Below, one piece after another: positions 41,227 through 51,786 of a stretch of DNA of 64,000 nt. The position numbers and the translations under genes were made by a program. Every line of letters starts with the position of its first letter. Within the stretch, counting starts at the first letter, position 1. The DNA is taken from contig NW_015622542.1 in NCBI RefSeq assembly GCF_000835495.1, positions 3,246,485 through 3,310,484 on the forward strand, read 5' to 3'. The notes beneath the pieces were generated by a model, which searched no databases, was not told the DNA's origin, and saw nothing but the letters and a program-made list of their open reading frames with translations. Origin of the DNA: Cladophialophora immunda (lineage: Eukaryota; Ascomycota; Eurotiomycetes; Chaetothyriales; Herpotrichiellaceae).

Positions 41227-42215
41227 TCAGAGGACGCTCTGTGTCTCATCAACCAAGTAGACCCATTTGTTCCCGCTCACCCTTTCCTGCTTTCATGTTC
41301 GAGTCCCTGGAGGATACCTTCCAATCCGTTTTGGCCAACCTTTGGTGTATGAGCTCGGAGTTTGCCCTCAGCAAGCAGCTTCTCCGTCAAAGTCGTAAAT
41401 ATCTTACAATACTCAAAGTCCTCTGGGACTGCGGGTATTTTGCTGGGACCAAAGGTGAAGGGTTCGCCAAACACCGTGTACATTACTGTCCACACACTCC
41501 ACGTTTTCGCGAGGCAACTTGACGGTGAGGACGGCGCCATACTTGCACCCGGGTTCGGTGGAAAGTGCATCAGCGCAGAATTTGGCACTGCCTTCTTCAC
41601 TGGTCGTGTCCCAGGCCAGCTTGAGTCGGTTGTCTGTAAGCTCACGAATCTGGGTCGTTGTAGTTAAATGCCTCCACGGCGCCTAGGCTCTTGACATACT
41701 CAACGTTTCTAGGAGAGCAGGTGGTCAAGACAGTATAGCCAGATCTACGACACACATTAGTTTATGATCAAGGGAGAACAAGCAGGTGTGAAAGACAAGG
41801 GATTCTGACAACTTTGCAAACTGCATCCCAAGAGCACCTGTGGCCGTGCTTCCACCATAGATCAGCATTTACGTCTTCTCCTTCACCGGCTCTGTGGGAA
41901 GTTGGAGCTTCAAGGCCTTTTGATATAGTCCTTGCATGACAGTAGTGACGCCGAGACTGAGAGTTGAGGCGTCCTCGAAGCTCAAAGACTCTGGGATCTT
42001 CATTTGTACATCTCCCTTGGCCACGATATACTCTGCAAACGCGCCATCCTCTATCTGTACCGCGTTACCTCCGTGCGCTACACCAGCAATTCTGTCGCCT
42101 TTCTTGAATGGCTTGATGACCCCCGGGCCGACCTGCTCAACAACGCCAGAGAAATCACATCCGACTAGCGATCCGTCTGTTCCCAACTCGAAGGCAATGT
42201 GGTAGTATAATTGAA
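41227..42215 (-). pseudogene. enoyl-reductase-type MDR oxidoreductase pseudogene
   Basis: Medium-chain dehydrogenase/reductase of the fungal trans-enoyl-reductase (LovC/ToxD-like) type, broken in many places. In minus-strand order: [27 protein letters not shown]; a TAA stop at 41871-41869 where LIYGGSTATGALGMQFAKLS should continue; a lost intron donor after that; then YTVLTTCSP; a frameshift before LTDNRLKLAWDTTS; another before YTVFGEPFTFGP; and another before VSGNKWVYLVDET, with the end at 41227. The N-terminal 40-50 residues are missing, and the break lies within 30 bp of a transposon-end-like repeat. Such reductases usually serve a polyketide synthase, yet none is present in the window. 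Confidence 0.85.
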
Positions 42216-42242
42216 TTAAATTGTCGTACGGTGGTGCTTAGG

Positions 42243-42286
42243 TGGCCGACTCGCTATGCGGCCGAATCGCTATGTACCGACGTTAT
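42243..42286. repeat. transposon-end-like repeat, inverted relative to 15.3 kb copy
   Basis: Reverse-complement reading gives TAACGTCGGTACATAGCG and then two copies of CATAGCGA(T/G)TCGGCC about 16 bp apart. The 15287-15369 element begins AACGTGGGTGCATAGCGAGTCGGCC-like, so these are the same family of end sequences. It is located right at the truncated 5' end of the enoyl-reductase pseudogene, suggesting the insertion or excision caused that truncation. Confidence 0.55.
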
Positions 42287-42730
42287 ATATCACGCTAAGA
42301 GAGTTTCGGCAGATATAGTCCAAACCTCGGGGGATGGATGTGGGTTTCTCGGCTCTGGACTCTGGAGGTAATTAGCCTTAAGCAAGAGGAACTACACGTC
42401 CTATACCGGAAAGCAGCCTCTCCGGCCAGATTACGAGAGCTTCAGGACGTAACGTTATTCTCTTTCCGTCCTGCGGCACTAAGCAAATGTATTTTGAAGG
42501 GGTCATGGAGTGGCATAACGTTATGTTGTCGGCTTTGATTTTTCCAGCTATGCCAAACAGGAGGGATATCATTATGATCCATCTCTCTATTGACAGCTGC
42601 GAAAGGCCTGCTAAAGAGCGGGCTGGAGGACTGGCAGGAATGACACGCGCAAACACTGAAACGTGATCGATCACTCAATCGACCTCGCCCTGCGCTGTTG
42701 ATTTACCAGCACTATCTCCCACCATTGAAC
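42287..42730. other. upstream region of the DHA1-type MFS gene
   Basis: No coding feature recognised and no CGGNNCCG site seen. Confidence 0.55.
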
Positions 42731-44557
42731 ATGACCAAAGGAAAAGATTGCGGCGAAGAAGAAGTCAACCCCAATTCATTTACTCGTGATAGCGACGGGA
42801 AACCGTGGCGAGTGGAGGAAAACGCGATCCTCTGCCCCAAATGCAACATTGAGCTTCCAGGAAACGAGGAGAGGACTCTCAACGCGACAGCCGATGGCTC
42901 TCTCGTCGTCACATGGGACGGTGCTGAGGATCCCGGGAACCCCAAGAACATGTCCCAGCTGCGCAAATGGAGCGTCGTCGTCGCCACCGGCCTCCTGACC
43001 TTCTGCGTCACCTTTGCCAGCAGCGTCTTCGCGACGACGTATTCCGCCACCGCGGCCGAGTTCGGCGTCACCGAAGAAGTCATGGTTCTGGGCCTGTCGC
43101 TATATGTGCTAGGGTTTGCTTTCGGTACTCATCCCTTCCTCCTTCCTTCTTGTTTGCCTCAGGGAACGGTCCACGAATATGAAATGCTAATTGATCGATT
43201 AAGGTCCGCTGGTCTGGGGTCCGCTGTCAGAAACGTATGGGCGCATGGGGCCCCTTTTCGGAGGCATGGCCGTGTTTGCCCTTTTCCAGATCCCCGTCGC
43301 CGTGGCGCGGGACCTGCAGACCCTGTTCATCTGCCGCTTCTTCGGCGGCGTGTTCGGGTCTGCGCCCGTCGCGATCCTGGGGGGCATGTATGTCGATTTC
43401 ATGGCGCCGATCGACCTTGGTGTCGCGGCGGCGGTCTTTGCGGGCGCCGCGTTCCTGGGCCCTGCTGCCGGCCCGATCTTGGGGAGCTTCATCACCCAGT
43501 CCTCGCTCGGCTGGCGGTGGACGATCTGGATCACGCTCCTCATGACCGTGGCCTTCGGCCTCCTCGTCTCGACCGTCACCCCGGAGACCTTTGAGCCGGT
43601 TCTTCTCCGCAGACGCGCGAGGGAGAGACGGCATGCGACCAAGAACTGGGCTCTCCATGCAAAGTCGGAAGAATACCCGCTGGACCTCCGGACACTCCTC
43701 AAAAAATACCTCACCAAGCCTCTGCAGATGATAGTCCTGGAGCCCATTGTGAGTTTTTGTGCAACTGGCGTCCCTCTCTACCTGCATGGGTCGAAGCAAA
43801 TCACTGACATGAGGCGCCCTTAGCTTGTCGTCGTCACGGTATACATGGCACTGGTGTACGGAATCCTGCTTCTTACTTTCGAGGCGTACCCGATATCCTT
43901 CGAGGTCAAGAGGGGCTGGTCGCCCACGATTGGAAGTCTGCCTTTTACATGCATCCTCGCCGGCGTCGTGGCTGGGTGCCTCGCCATCGCGGCATTCACC
44001 AAGACTTGGTACGCCCGACGCTGGGCCGCTGGCATGACCAAACGGCCGACGCCTGAAGATCGGCTCCCGCCCATGATCGCGGGATCCGTTGTTCTTCCCA
44101 TCGGTGAGTCTGCGCGCTGACAAACTCCATGTCACCAGTCTTTAAGGGGAACAAAAAAGGGAGCAGATAACTAACCGTGGTCCGTTTCTACACAGGCCTG
44201 TTCTGGTTCGCATGGACATCCGACCCGTCCATCCCTTGGGCGGCACAGGTTCTCTCGGGCCTGCCCATCGGCGCGGGGATCATCCTGATCTTCATGACCG
44301 GCGTGGTCTACCTGATGGACGTCTACGCCCGCAACGCCAACAGCGCGCTCGCGGTCAACACGTTCATCCGCTTCGTCATCGCCGCGTCGTTCCCCCACTT
44401 CACCTCCAGCATGTACATGTCCATGGGTGTCGCGTGGGCCACCACCCTGCTCGGGATACTGTGCGTCGTGTTGATCCCCTTCCCCTTGCTGTTTTGGAGG
44501 CGCGGGGAGAAAATCAGAGGCTGGAGTTGTTTTGCATTCAACCCGGAAGCATCATGA
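42731..44557 (+). CDS. MFS drug:H+ antiporter-type transporter
   Basis: Membrane exporter of the DHA1/multidrug MFS type, 526 residues, exons 42731-43124, 43204-43748, 43824-44103 and 44196-44557. The long N-terminal tail ends with the fungal hallmark WDGAEDPGNPKNMS just before helix 1. The loop 2-3 motif appears as GPLSETYGRMG, and helix 5 has GAAFLGPAAGPILGSF, the antiporter-type motif C region. Splice frames are consistent throughout. The exons are markedly GC-rich (second exon especially), unlike region B. It could export a product, or a toxic intermediate, of the neighbouring FAD monooxygenase. Confidence 0.94.
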
Positions 44558-45334
44558 GGCGAGGTCTTTCTTCCTTGGCTGTTGTAGCCAACTGCGCTCG
44601 GCTCATAGAAGCTGTTTCGGCCGATACGAGCGAGCGTGGTCCGAGAAACGCTAGAGAACCATATGTGACCCGGCTGGCGAGTCGCTGGATAGGAAATCCT
44701 GGCGCCTGGGGCGGGTTTTCCATCGTCACAAAGTATACCGAAGCGAGTTGCTTGGGATGAAGACAATGTCGGTTGTGAGCCTGCTTGGAATCTTTTGCAT
44801 TTGGTGTGCCCTCACACCAGCGACACCTCAGCGGCAGAAGGACAAGAGTGAACACGAGCGAGACGAGCAAGTGGGGCTTGGGGGTAGTAAATAGTGAGCG
44901 TCTGGTCGAATCGAGAAGTATCCCAGCCAGATGCATCTATTCGAATCATACGTACGTACGTGTCTCCAACCGGCGTAGCATAGAAGCTACTCGGAGCATA
45001 GCACAGCCTTGGATAGAGTTTCCAGTGGAACAGGGCTTCGTTGAAATACGCGAGATTCTCCAAAGTATAAGCTCCGGCCTCGCAACCCGCGGACACCAGT
45101 GGTCGGCGCTCGGGGCCGAAGGAGAAACATCCACCACTGCAACGATGAAAAAGGAGAACCTCTGCAGGCAGGCAGACACTGGGAGATAAGTGGTCTCCGA
45201 TATAGGAGTCCCTGTGGAAGCAGAGAATAGTCGAAGACCTTTTTCAACTTTCATATGTTGACCGAGGTCGATGCTCAGCGATATACATGGCATCCTGATC
45301 TACTCCTCCAAGTCAAAAGACAGCGGAAGAAACC
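44558..45334. other. intergenic, promoter of the FAD monooxygenase gene
   Basis: No gene or repeat recognised and no CGGNNCCG site seen. Confidence 0.55.
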
Positions 45335-46633
45335 ATGGCGCCCTTGAAAGTCCTCATCGTTGGCGGAGGGGTCGCAGGCCCAGCTCTGGCCTTCTGGCTC
45401 TCACGCATCGGTGCCAACATCACCCTCATCGAGCGCTCCCAGCAGATGCGAGCGTCCGGCCAGCAGGTCGACATCCGCGCCCAGGGGGTGGCCATGATGA
45501 AGAAAATGGGCATTGAGGCCGCCGTGCGAGCTGCATGCGTCCACGAGCCCGGCGCCCAGATCATTGACCTGAAGGGCCGAGCCCATGCGTTCTTCCCAGC
45601 CACCCAGACTGGCACCGGCAAGCAGAGTTTCACGTCCGAGTACGAGATCATGCGCGGCGATCTGGTTCGGATCCTGTACAAACTCACCGAGGGACGGCCA
45701 AACGTGCAACATCTGTTCAACACCACCGTCGACAGTTTCACGCAGGATGACGAGAGCGACCCGAACGGCAAGGTCCACGTGAGCTTCCGAGACGGCCGCA
45801 AGGAAGATTTTGACCTCGTCGTCGGCGCGGATGGAGCGGGCTCCAAGACACGGAGGATAATGCTGGGTCCAGATGCCCCAGAGCCCCGGCACCCTCTGGG
45901 AGGTTATATTGGATATTTCAGCATCCGCTCGACGCCGGCAGACTCAGATAGGGCGACGTTCTGCCCCTTGCCAGGCCCTCGAGTGGCCCGCATCATTGGC
46001 ACAAGGAAGGACTGCCCCGAGCTCACCCGCGTATATATGATTCTGCTTGGGAAAGACCCTGCCATCGACGCGGCGTACAAATCCGGAGATCTGGCGGAGC
46101 TGAAGAAGGCCTGGGCTGATATGTATCAAGGAGGAGGATGGGAGTGCGACCGGTTTATGGATGCTCTGCGACACGCCTCCGAGGCAGACGACTTGTACTG
46201 CTCGCCGTTCGAGGAGGTTCGACTTCCCGAAGGGTCCTGGTCGAAAGGTCGAGCGGTGTTAATCGGCGACGCGGCCCACTGCCAGACGGCTGGAGGCCTC
46301 GGATCTACATGGGGTCTAATAGGAGCCTATGTCCTGGCGGGCGAGATCGCGACGCTGTACGAGAAAGACAAGTCTCTGCCGACGGCGGCGGTGGTGCAGG
46401 CGGCGAGGACGTACGAGGAGAAGTTCCGGCCCGCAGCCACGGCGACGCACGGCGGCAGCGAGGGATTCAGTCACCTCTTTCCCAGGTCGAGCATCGGGAT
46501 TTGGATCTTACTTCTGCTCGCGAGGCTAGCCGCGTACTTTCGAATCGATCAGAAGTTCGGCATGTTCGGCGATACGTGGGAGTGGCCGCTTCCAGAGTAT
46601 CCTGCCTTGGAAAGGGCACAGACTGAGGACTGA
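45335..46633 (+). CDS. class A FAD-dependent monooxygenase
   Basis: Aromatic-hydroxylase-type flavoprotein (PHBH fold), 432 residues, single exon, ATG in AACCATGGCG. Dinucleotide motif GGGVAG (10-15), then a conserved Arg/Gln segment SGQQVDIRAQG. The DG-type motif VVGADGAGSKTRR is in the middle and GDAAH (311-315) with an unusual AGGLGSTWGL follow-on. A hydrophobic stretch IGIWILLLLARLAAYF near the C-terminus may anchor or pack against a membrane. Relatives include TetX-like and salicylate-hydroxylase-like proteins, and the substrate is not predictable. GC-rich like the MFS gene just upstream in the same direction, with which it may form a functional pair. Confidence 0.92.
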   Translation: MAPLKVLIVGGGVAGPALAFWLSRIGANITLIERSQQMRASGQQVDIRAQGVAMMKKMGIEAAVRAACVHEPGAQIIDLKGRAHAFFPATQTGTGKQSFTSEYEIMRGDLVRILYKLTEGRPNVQHLFNTTVDSFTQDDESDPNGKVHVSFRDGRKEDFDLVVGADGAGSKTRRIMLGPDAPEPRHPLGGYIGYFSIRSTPADSDRATFCPLPGPRVARIIGTRKDCPELTRVYMILLGKDPAIDAAYKSGDLAELKKAWADMYQGGGWECDRFMDALRHASEADDLYCSPFEEVRLPEGSWSKGRAVLIGDAAHCQTAGGLGSTWGLIGAYVLAGEIATLYEKDKSLPTAAVVQAARTYEEKFRPAATATHGGSEGFSHLFPRSSIGIWILLLLARLAAYFRIDQKFGMFGDTWEWPLPEYPALERAQTED

Positions 46634-47516
46634 ATGGGGCTAAGTGGTCGAGCGAAACCTGCGCGTGTACATTGTTAATCTTCCTTGCATTTGATACCCA
46701 CTCCCCTCTGTTGTAGAAGCCAAATCTGTGCTCTTAGCTCGACATTGACTGAGCACTGTGGATCTTTTCCTTTTTGCTGTCCTGTGCTGCACTTCGTAGA
46801 TGACGCCAAAGAATATGGCTCACGCTGTCGCCCTTGTCTCGAAATAGGTGGCTCTGATGGTAACATTGAGTGGTCTGACACAATGTCCCGGTGTTGACGT
46901 CCGGACTGAGGGAGCCTTACGGTTGCCCATGTCTTCGGCCCAATTGTCAGGCAACAACCAAGCATTCTGGCAGCCTCTGCGCAGCTTCTTCCCCTGGCCA
47001 TTTATTCTTCATGGGCTCTTTCTGCAAAGAGGCCAGGATGCAACCTCGAGCAACGTGCCAACTTGGATCAGGACCAGCACGGAGTGGCATGCGAGCTTGA
47101 AACGTGGTGGCGAAACGTGGCGGCATGCCTCCTGACGGGGCGGCAACGGCCCCTAGACACCGAAACCCCCCCAAATCTTAACCGCGACCACGTCTCGTCA
47201 AACGCCAGATCGTTACACGATGGAGCTATCTTTGCACTTTGCAGATTTGGTCAAGGATGCGCTGATGGGATCTGGCTGTGGAGGGCATGGTACTCTGCAA
47301 AATTGCAGGATGCATTATGTCTGTAGAATAATATATGATGGGGAGGAGGAAGCCTCCTGTACGCTGTGTTGGTTATTGCTTTTCTCTTCCTCGAGCTGGG
47401 TTCTCTCGACGCCGTTCGTTTTCCACACGCCTGTTGAGCGGGCTTCCATTCGTTTTCGTTGCCTGGTGCAGACCTTTCGTTGAATTCAGTCGTATACTAC
47501 CTCCTTGCATAGCATC
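46634..47516. other. intergenic, promoter of the secreted lectin-like gene
   Basis: No gene recognised. The last 100 bp are pyrimidine-rich, typical of a strongly transcribed fungal promoter. Confidence 0.5.
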
Positions 47517-49077
47517 ATGGTATCCCTTCTTTATGCTTTGTTCTTGGGCAGCGCCTCTTTCTGTGCTGCCCACCCCGTCGCTGAGAAGCGCACCGTGACG
47601 GCGCTGGACCAGGCTTCCTTTGAGGAAGCTCAGCAGCGAGATGATACGGCCACAAGAGCCTTTTCATCGATCCCGATCAAGGTATATTGCCTCCATGGTC
47701 AGCAGCTGTGAACGGGACATCGACTAAACAATCGATTAGACCTCGGATGGCCAGTGCCTCTTTGTCGACGAATTGTCTGGAGATTTCCGTGCCAACTTGA
47801 CACCGATCCAGGTCGCTGCCTGTAATGGCAGCACTGGTCAACAGTGGGACATCATCACCGCTGGAAAGCATGATGATCAGCCGGGGACCATGTTGATTGT
47901 CAGCACATTGGTAAGTCATCCATGAACGTGCATCAGACACTTCTCTAACCCCCGGTTCTCATAGACGCAAGCCTGCTTCAATTTCGATCCTCGTCGTGCT
48001 GCTGGCAACCAGGTGCTCCTGTTTTCCTGCGGTGGTCGTGCCGATGGCAGTAAGTCTTGCATTCTCAACTCACCATTGCGGTACCTTATTGACCGTGCGT
48101 TAGGTGGCGCTGTGACGAACTCTCAGCTTTTCCCCTTCAGTGGTGGTGCCGGCCCTCTTGCCTTGAGCCCTGAGAACGCACCTGGCGACTGTTTGACCGT
48201 CAATGGAGCCCTCGTCGACATAGCGGCCTGCAACACGGCTGATCCTAATCAATCCTTCACTTTCGGCGATGCTGGCGCTGCTGTTAGCAGTAGTGTTGAT
48301 GCTGCATCGCCTACCGTTGTAACTGATTGTGCCCCAGTTTCGACTGTAACTGTGTCAGCAACATCTGTGTCAACAGCAACTGTGACGGTCATCTCAACCG
48401 CAGCAGCAGCAGTTTCGACTACAGTTTCGACTGTGACTGTGTTAACAACAACTGCGACGTCCATCTCAGCCTCAGTGGCATCAATCTCAACTACATCACC
48501 ACCTGTCGTTGTAACAAGCACGACATCAACCGCCTCTGCGTCCATCATCTCCGTTTCTCGCGCCGGTAGTGTCCTCAACCCCTCCGCGGTGGCAGAAGCA
48601 AACCCTCGCGACGACACCGCGACGAGAGCCTTTTCATCTGTCGCGCTCAAATCTGCGTCGGGCCTTTGCCTCTTCATCGACCCCACGGCCGGCGACTTCC
48701 GCGAGAACCTGATCCCGATCGTCCTTCAGCCGTGCGACGGTAGCCCCAACCAGAGCTTCGACATCATCACCGCGGGCGTCCACAACGACCAACCGAACTC
48801 CGCACTGATAGTCAGCACCCTGACGCAGGGGTGCTTGAATTTCGATCCCAGGAGGGCCGCTGGGGACACCGTGATTATGTTCAGCTGTGGCGGACGGGCG
48901 GACGGTAGCGGCCAAGTCACCAACAGTCAGCTGTTTACCTTCACAACGGGGGAGACCAGCCTGAGACTCCAGCCGGAGAATGGTGATGGGGCGGTGTGCC
49001 TCGTGGCAGATGCAGCGGGCAGGCTGGATCAGGCGCCTTGCAGCGACGATCCGAGCCAGGTCTTCACCATCGGCTGA
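47517..49077 (+). CDS. secreted protein with two duplicated ricin-B-lectin-like domains
   Basis: Extracellular protein of 464 residues. Exons are 47517-47681, 47740-47910, 47965-48049 and 48104-49077. A signal peptide covers residues 1 to about 18 (VSLLYALFLGSASFCAA), with a dibasic EKR afterwards that could be a Kex2 site. Two near-repeats at about 42-200 and 310-464 each start DDTATRAFSS and contain CLF(V/I)D, DIITAG, LIVSTLTQ, NFDPRRAAG and FSCGGRADGSG. Pairs such as QSFDI and QVFTI resemble the QxW repeats of beta-trefoil lectins. A Ser/Thr/Val-rich linker (about 210-308) joins them and is probably heavily O-glycosylated. It may bind wall or host sugars. No enzymatic or toxin domain is seen. 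Confidence 0.85.
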
Positions 49078-49675
49078 ATGGAGGATCGAATACCTGGTAA
49101 CACTATCCCCCCATGTGTTCTGCAGATAGAGAAGAAGAAATTGTTGTAAACTAGTAATGTCCCCCAAACACCTAGACTCGGGCATTTTGCTGCTTGAGAG
49201 ACGGTGCCTGCCAAGCGCCAATCAACGGGGCATCAGCGACATGGTGTAAATGAGTCAGTCGCTTCTGCACAGTCATTGTGACTCTGAGATGGAAGCCAAT
49301 CCAGCCTCCAGAGTTTCCTTCTCCAGCGTAACCGATCCAGTAGGCTGTCAGCCACTCCAGAGGGATGGAAAAATGCATACAAGGCCCTGGCACCCAGGCG
49401 GTGTGTTCCTTTTCCAGCCTAGCTACGCTGCACAAGGCCCACGAGGCTGAGTATCGAGGTTGGGGGCAGTGCATGGGAAACAGTCACTTGGATTTTCTTC
49501 CAAGACACCCTGCTCCTGTCAATCCGCTGATGTAGTTCAATCAATACGTGGAAGTTGAATTTTATAGTGCTCGACTTGTCCGTGCTCGCACACTAATTGG
49601 CACAAACGCCAGCCATCGTACACAAGAAGCATTAAGCGACGATCGGCAGCGCCTCGCCATTGGGGCAGAATTGCG
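49078..49675. other. intergenic
   Basis: No gene or repeat recognised between the lectin-like gene and the cyclase-family gene. Confidence 0.55.
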
Positions 49676-51154
49676 ATGCTCGCCCTTGACGGCTCTACCC
49701 TCGAAGGCGGTGGCCAGCTTGTCCGCGTGGCCCTCTCGCTCTCGGCCATCTGCGAGGTCCCCGTGCACATCTACAACATCCGCGCCGGGAGGGGGCCGCA
49801 TTCGTTCCAGAAGCGAGCCCACGGTAGTCGAGGCAATCAAGGCGGACGTGCGAGCAGGGGAACCTCCCACTATGGCGGAACAAAGCAGAAGCCTGGCGGC
49901 GGGCTTAAGGAAAGCCACCTGGCAGCACTGACATGGCTGGCTCGTGAATGCAGTGCGGAGATCGAAGGCGCAGAGACGGGGAGCCAGGAACTCATATTCA
50001 AACCTGCACGGCGGCGGAAGGATGGGCACCTGACATCGAAACGAAGCGAGACAGCAGGAAGAAACGCAGGCGAAGACACAGACACAGACACAGAAGTGAT
50101 CGAGCTCAAGAATCCGGGGAGCGTCTGGCTCATCTGGCAGGCAATTTTCCCCTACATCGTCTTCTCGATGCTCCAACGTCGCCCCAGCGACAGGTCAGAA
50201 ACATCGGCCTTCCGCATACGTCTGAAGGGTGGAACGAACGTCCCGAAATCCCCGTCAAGCGAATACATGCAGCAGGTGCTTCTCCCTTTGTGCGAGCGCA
50301 TTGGGCTGCCCAAAGTCGAGATCCAGGTCCTGCGGCGCGGGTGGACGACGGGTGCGGCGGAGATCGGAGAAGTTGAGATTGCCGTGTTCCTCCCTCAACA
50401 ATCCGGGCAAAATGACGAGAGGAAGAAAGCTGAGGTTGATCCGGTCATCAGAAAACGAAAGATAAGAGCTAGAGAAGATGGGTTTGACGAGGGTGAAGGC
50501 TTCGCCCTCGCCCCTTTCGAGATTACATCACCTGGACCGACCACTATCACCTCCATCTCAATGACAATCCTCGCGGGCTCCCTTGAGATGCATTCGCTAG
50601 TTCAAACCCAGCTCCTTGAATCCCTCCGAACCATGCCGGTATTCTCATCTCCCTCTCTCCCTATCGAATTACACCCTTCCTCCGCGGACTCGGGCGACGA
50701 GCGCCGGCTCTATATCCTCCTGGTCGCACACACCTCTGCGGGCTACAGGCTGGGAAGAGACTACCTCAGCCCCGGCCGAAAGGTGACGAACGAAACAGAA
50801 CGCCAGCGCACGGTGGATGAGGCGGTGGGCCATGTCGTGCGCGGCTTCACCCGGGAATGTCGCAGGGGAAGCTGTGTGGACGAATTCGCCGAGGATCAGT
50901 TTGTCATTTTCCAGGCTCTGGCGGATGGCGCGTCGAGTATTGACGTAGGGAAGTCAGGCAAGGGCAGCAACATGGCGGGAGGAGAGGATACTGGGAGTCT
51001 CCATACGAGAACTGTGCGTTGGGTATGTCGCGAGATGTTGGGGACGGTGTTTGATGGGCAGGGTAGATGTGAAGGGCGGGAAATGAGACGGGAGGAAGGA
51101 GGTTTTGACGATGTGGAGGGAGGTCAAAGCATTGAGTCTTGTGGAAGACCATGA
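49676..51154 (+). CDS. RNA 3'-terminal phosphate cyclase family protein
   Basis: Member of the RTC/RtcA family, which in active enzymes uses ATP to make a 2',3'-cyclic phosphate at RNA ends. Single exon, 492 residues, longer than bacterial RtcA (about 340). The family start LDGSTLEGGGQLVR is at 3-16, then GGGLKESHLAAL, FRIRLKGGTNVPKSPSSEYM, and the C-terminal LHTRTVRWV. A Gly/Arg-rich insertion of about 34 residues follows NIRAGRG, and another charged insertion (about 240-265) breaks the middle. Where RtcA has the catalytic His (HLADQ-like), this protein reads DEFAEDQ with Phe404. It may therefore be non-catalytic, like Rcl1, or my alignment may be off by a few residues. Confidence 0.85.
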   Translation: MLALDGSTLEGGGQLVRVALSLSAICEVPVHIYNIRAGRGPHSFQKRAHGSRGNQGGRASRGTSHYGGTKQKPGGGLKESHLAALTWLARECSAEIEGAETGSQELIFKPARRRKDGHLTSKRSETAGRNAGEDTDTDTEVIELKNPGSVWLIWQAIFPYIVFSMLQRRPSDRSETSAFRIRLKGGTNVPKSPSSEYMQQVLLPLCERIGLPKVEIQVLRRGWTTGAAEIGEVEIAVFLPQQSGQNDERKKAEVDPVIRKRKIRAREDGFDEGEGFALAPFEITSPGPTTITSISMTILAGSLEMHSLVQTQLLESLRTMPVFSSPSLPIELHPSSADSGDERRLYILLVAHTSAGYRLGRDYLSPGRKVTNETERQRTVDEAVGHVVRGFTRECRRGSCVDEFAEDQFVIFQALADGASSIDVGKSGKGSNMAGGEDTGSLHTRTVRWVCREMLGTVFDGQGRCEGREMRREEGGFDDVEGGQSIESCGRP

Positions 51155-51786
51155 TGAGAAAGTGTGAGCTCTCGTCTTGCTCAGATGTGTAGGTCCCTGA
51201 AATGCATTCCAAGGGTATCGCAGGCAATCACTGTTGTCTTGCTCGCCAGAGCATGCAATGAATCCTAATTTTGTGGACATCGCATTCCTTCTATCATAGC
51301 ACTTGCTCGTTTCGCCAGCAAGTACCTCCAAAGACAACTCAAGGGCCGCAAGACACAGCAATAGTGAACTCTTGCTGTCGGAATCAGCCTCCAAAATGTG
51401 ACATCAATTTCCACGCATCGTACACACTCACCCAGTACTCCACGAGTCCCTCCACAACCATGGCCGTCCATTAAGTGGAGCCAGAAAGACATAAAGGGTC
51501 AATCATGAAAGACAACCTTAGTGCCTTGAGGGTATTGAAAGGGGGGCGCTGGCTGTCTTTTTGCGGACTTGAAAGCATGTTGCTCTTTCGCAGAAGGCTT
51601 CCGATCTGCCCATTCAACTTGTGGCTTCTCCTGAGTCTCGGTCTGAGGAGCCCTTCGACCTTGGCGTTTGATGGAGTCACCGTTCTGTCTGACTTCCTGA
51701 TCTTCCTCGATGGCTTGACGACCATCTTGCTTGGTTCGTTGCTTTTGGCTGTCCTGTCCCAATGATGACGACTGCTCGAGAGGCTC
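51155..51786. other. intergenic, convergent 3' ends
   Basis: 3' regions of the cyclase-family gene and the nucleolar RRM gene. Nothing else seen. Confidence 0.6.

Noticed and set aside
43227..44135. Long minus-strand ORF (302 codons) opposite the DHA1-type transporter
   Set aside because: GC-rich antisense shadow. The plus strand shows membrane helices and consistent splice sites.
17035..46633. Classical secondary-metabolite cluster with a core synthase
   Set aside because: No ketosynthase, adenylation or terpene synthase motifs seen on either strand. The only polyketide-type partner is a pseudogene.
48249..48686. Minus-strand ORF rich in Val/Thr/Ala opposite the lectin-like gene
   Set aside because: Antisense of the Ser/Thr/Val linker repeat, with no independent coding evidence.
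47517..49077. Ricin-type toxin
   Set aside because: Only beta-trefoil lectin-like units are visible. There is no N-glycosidase or other toxic catalytic domain.
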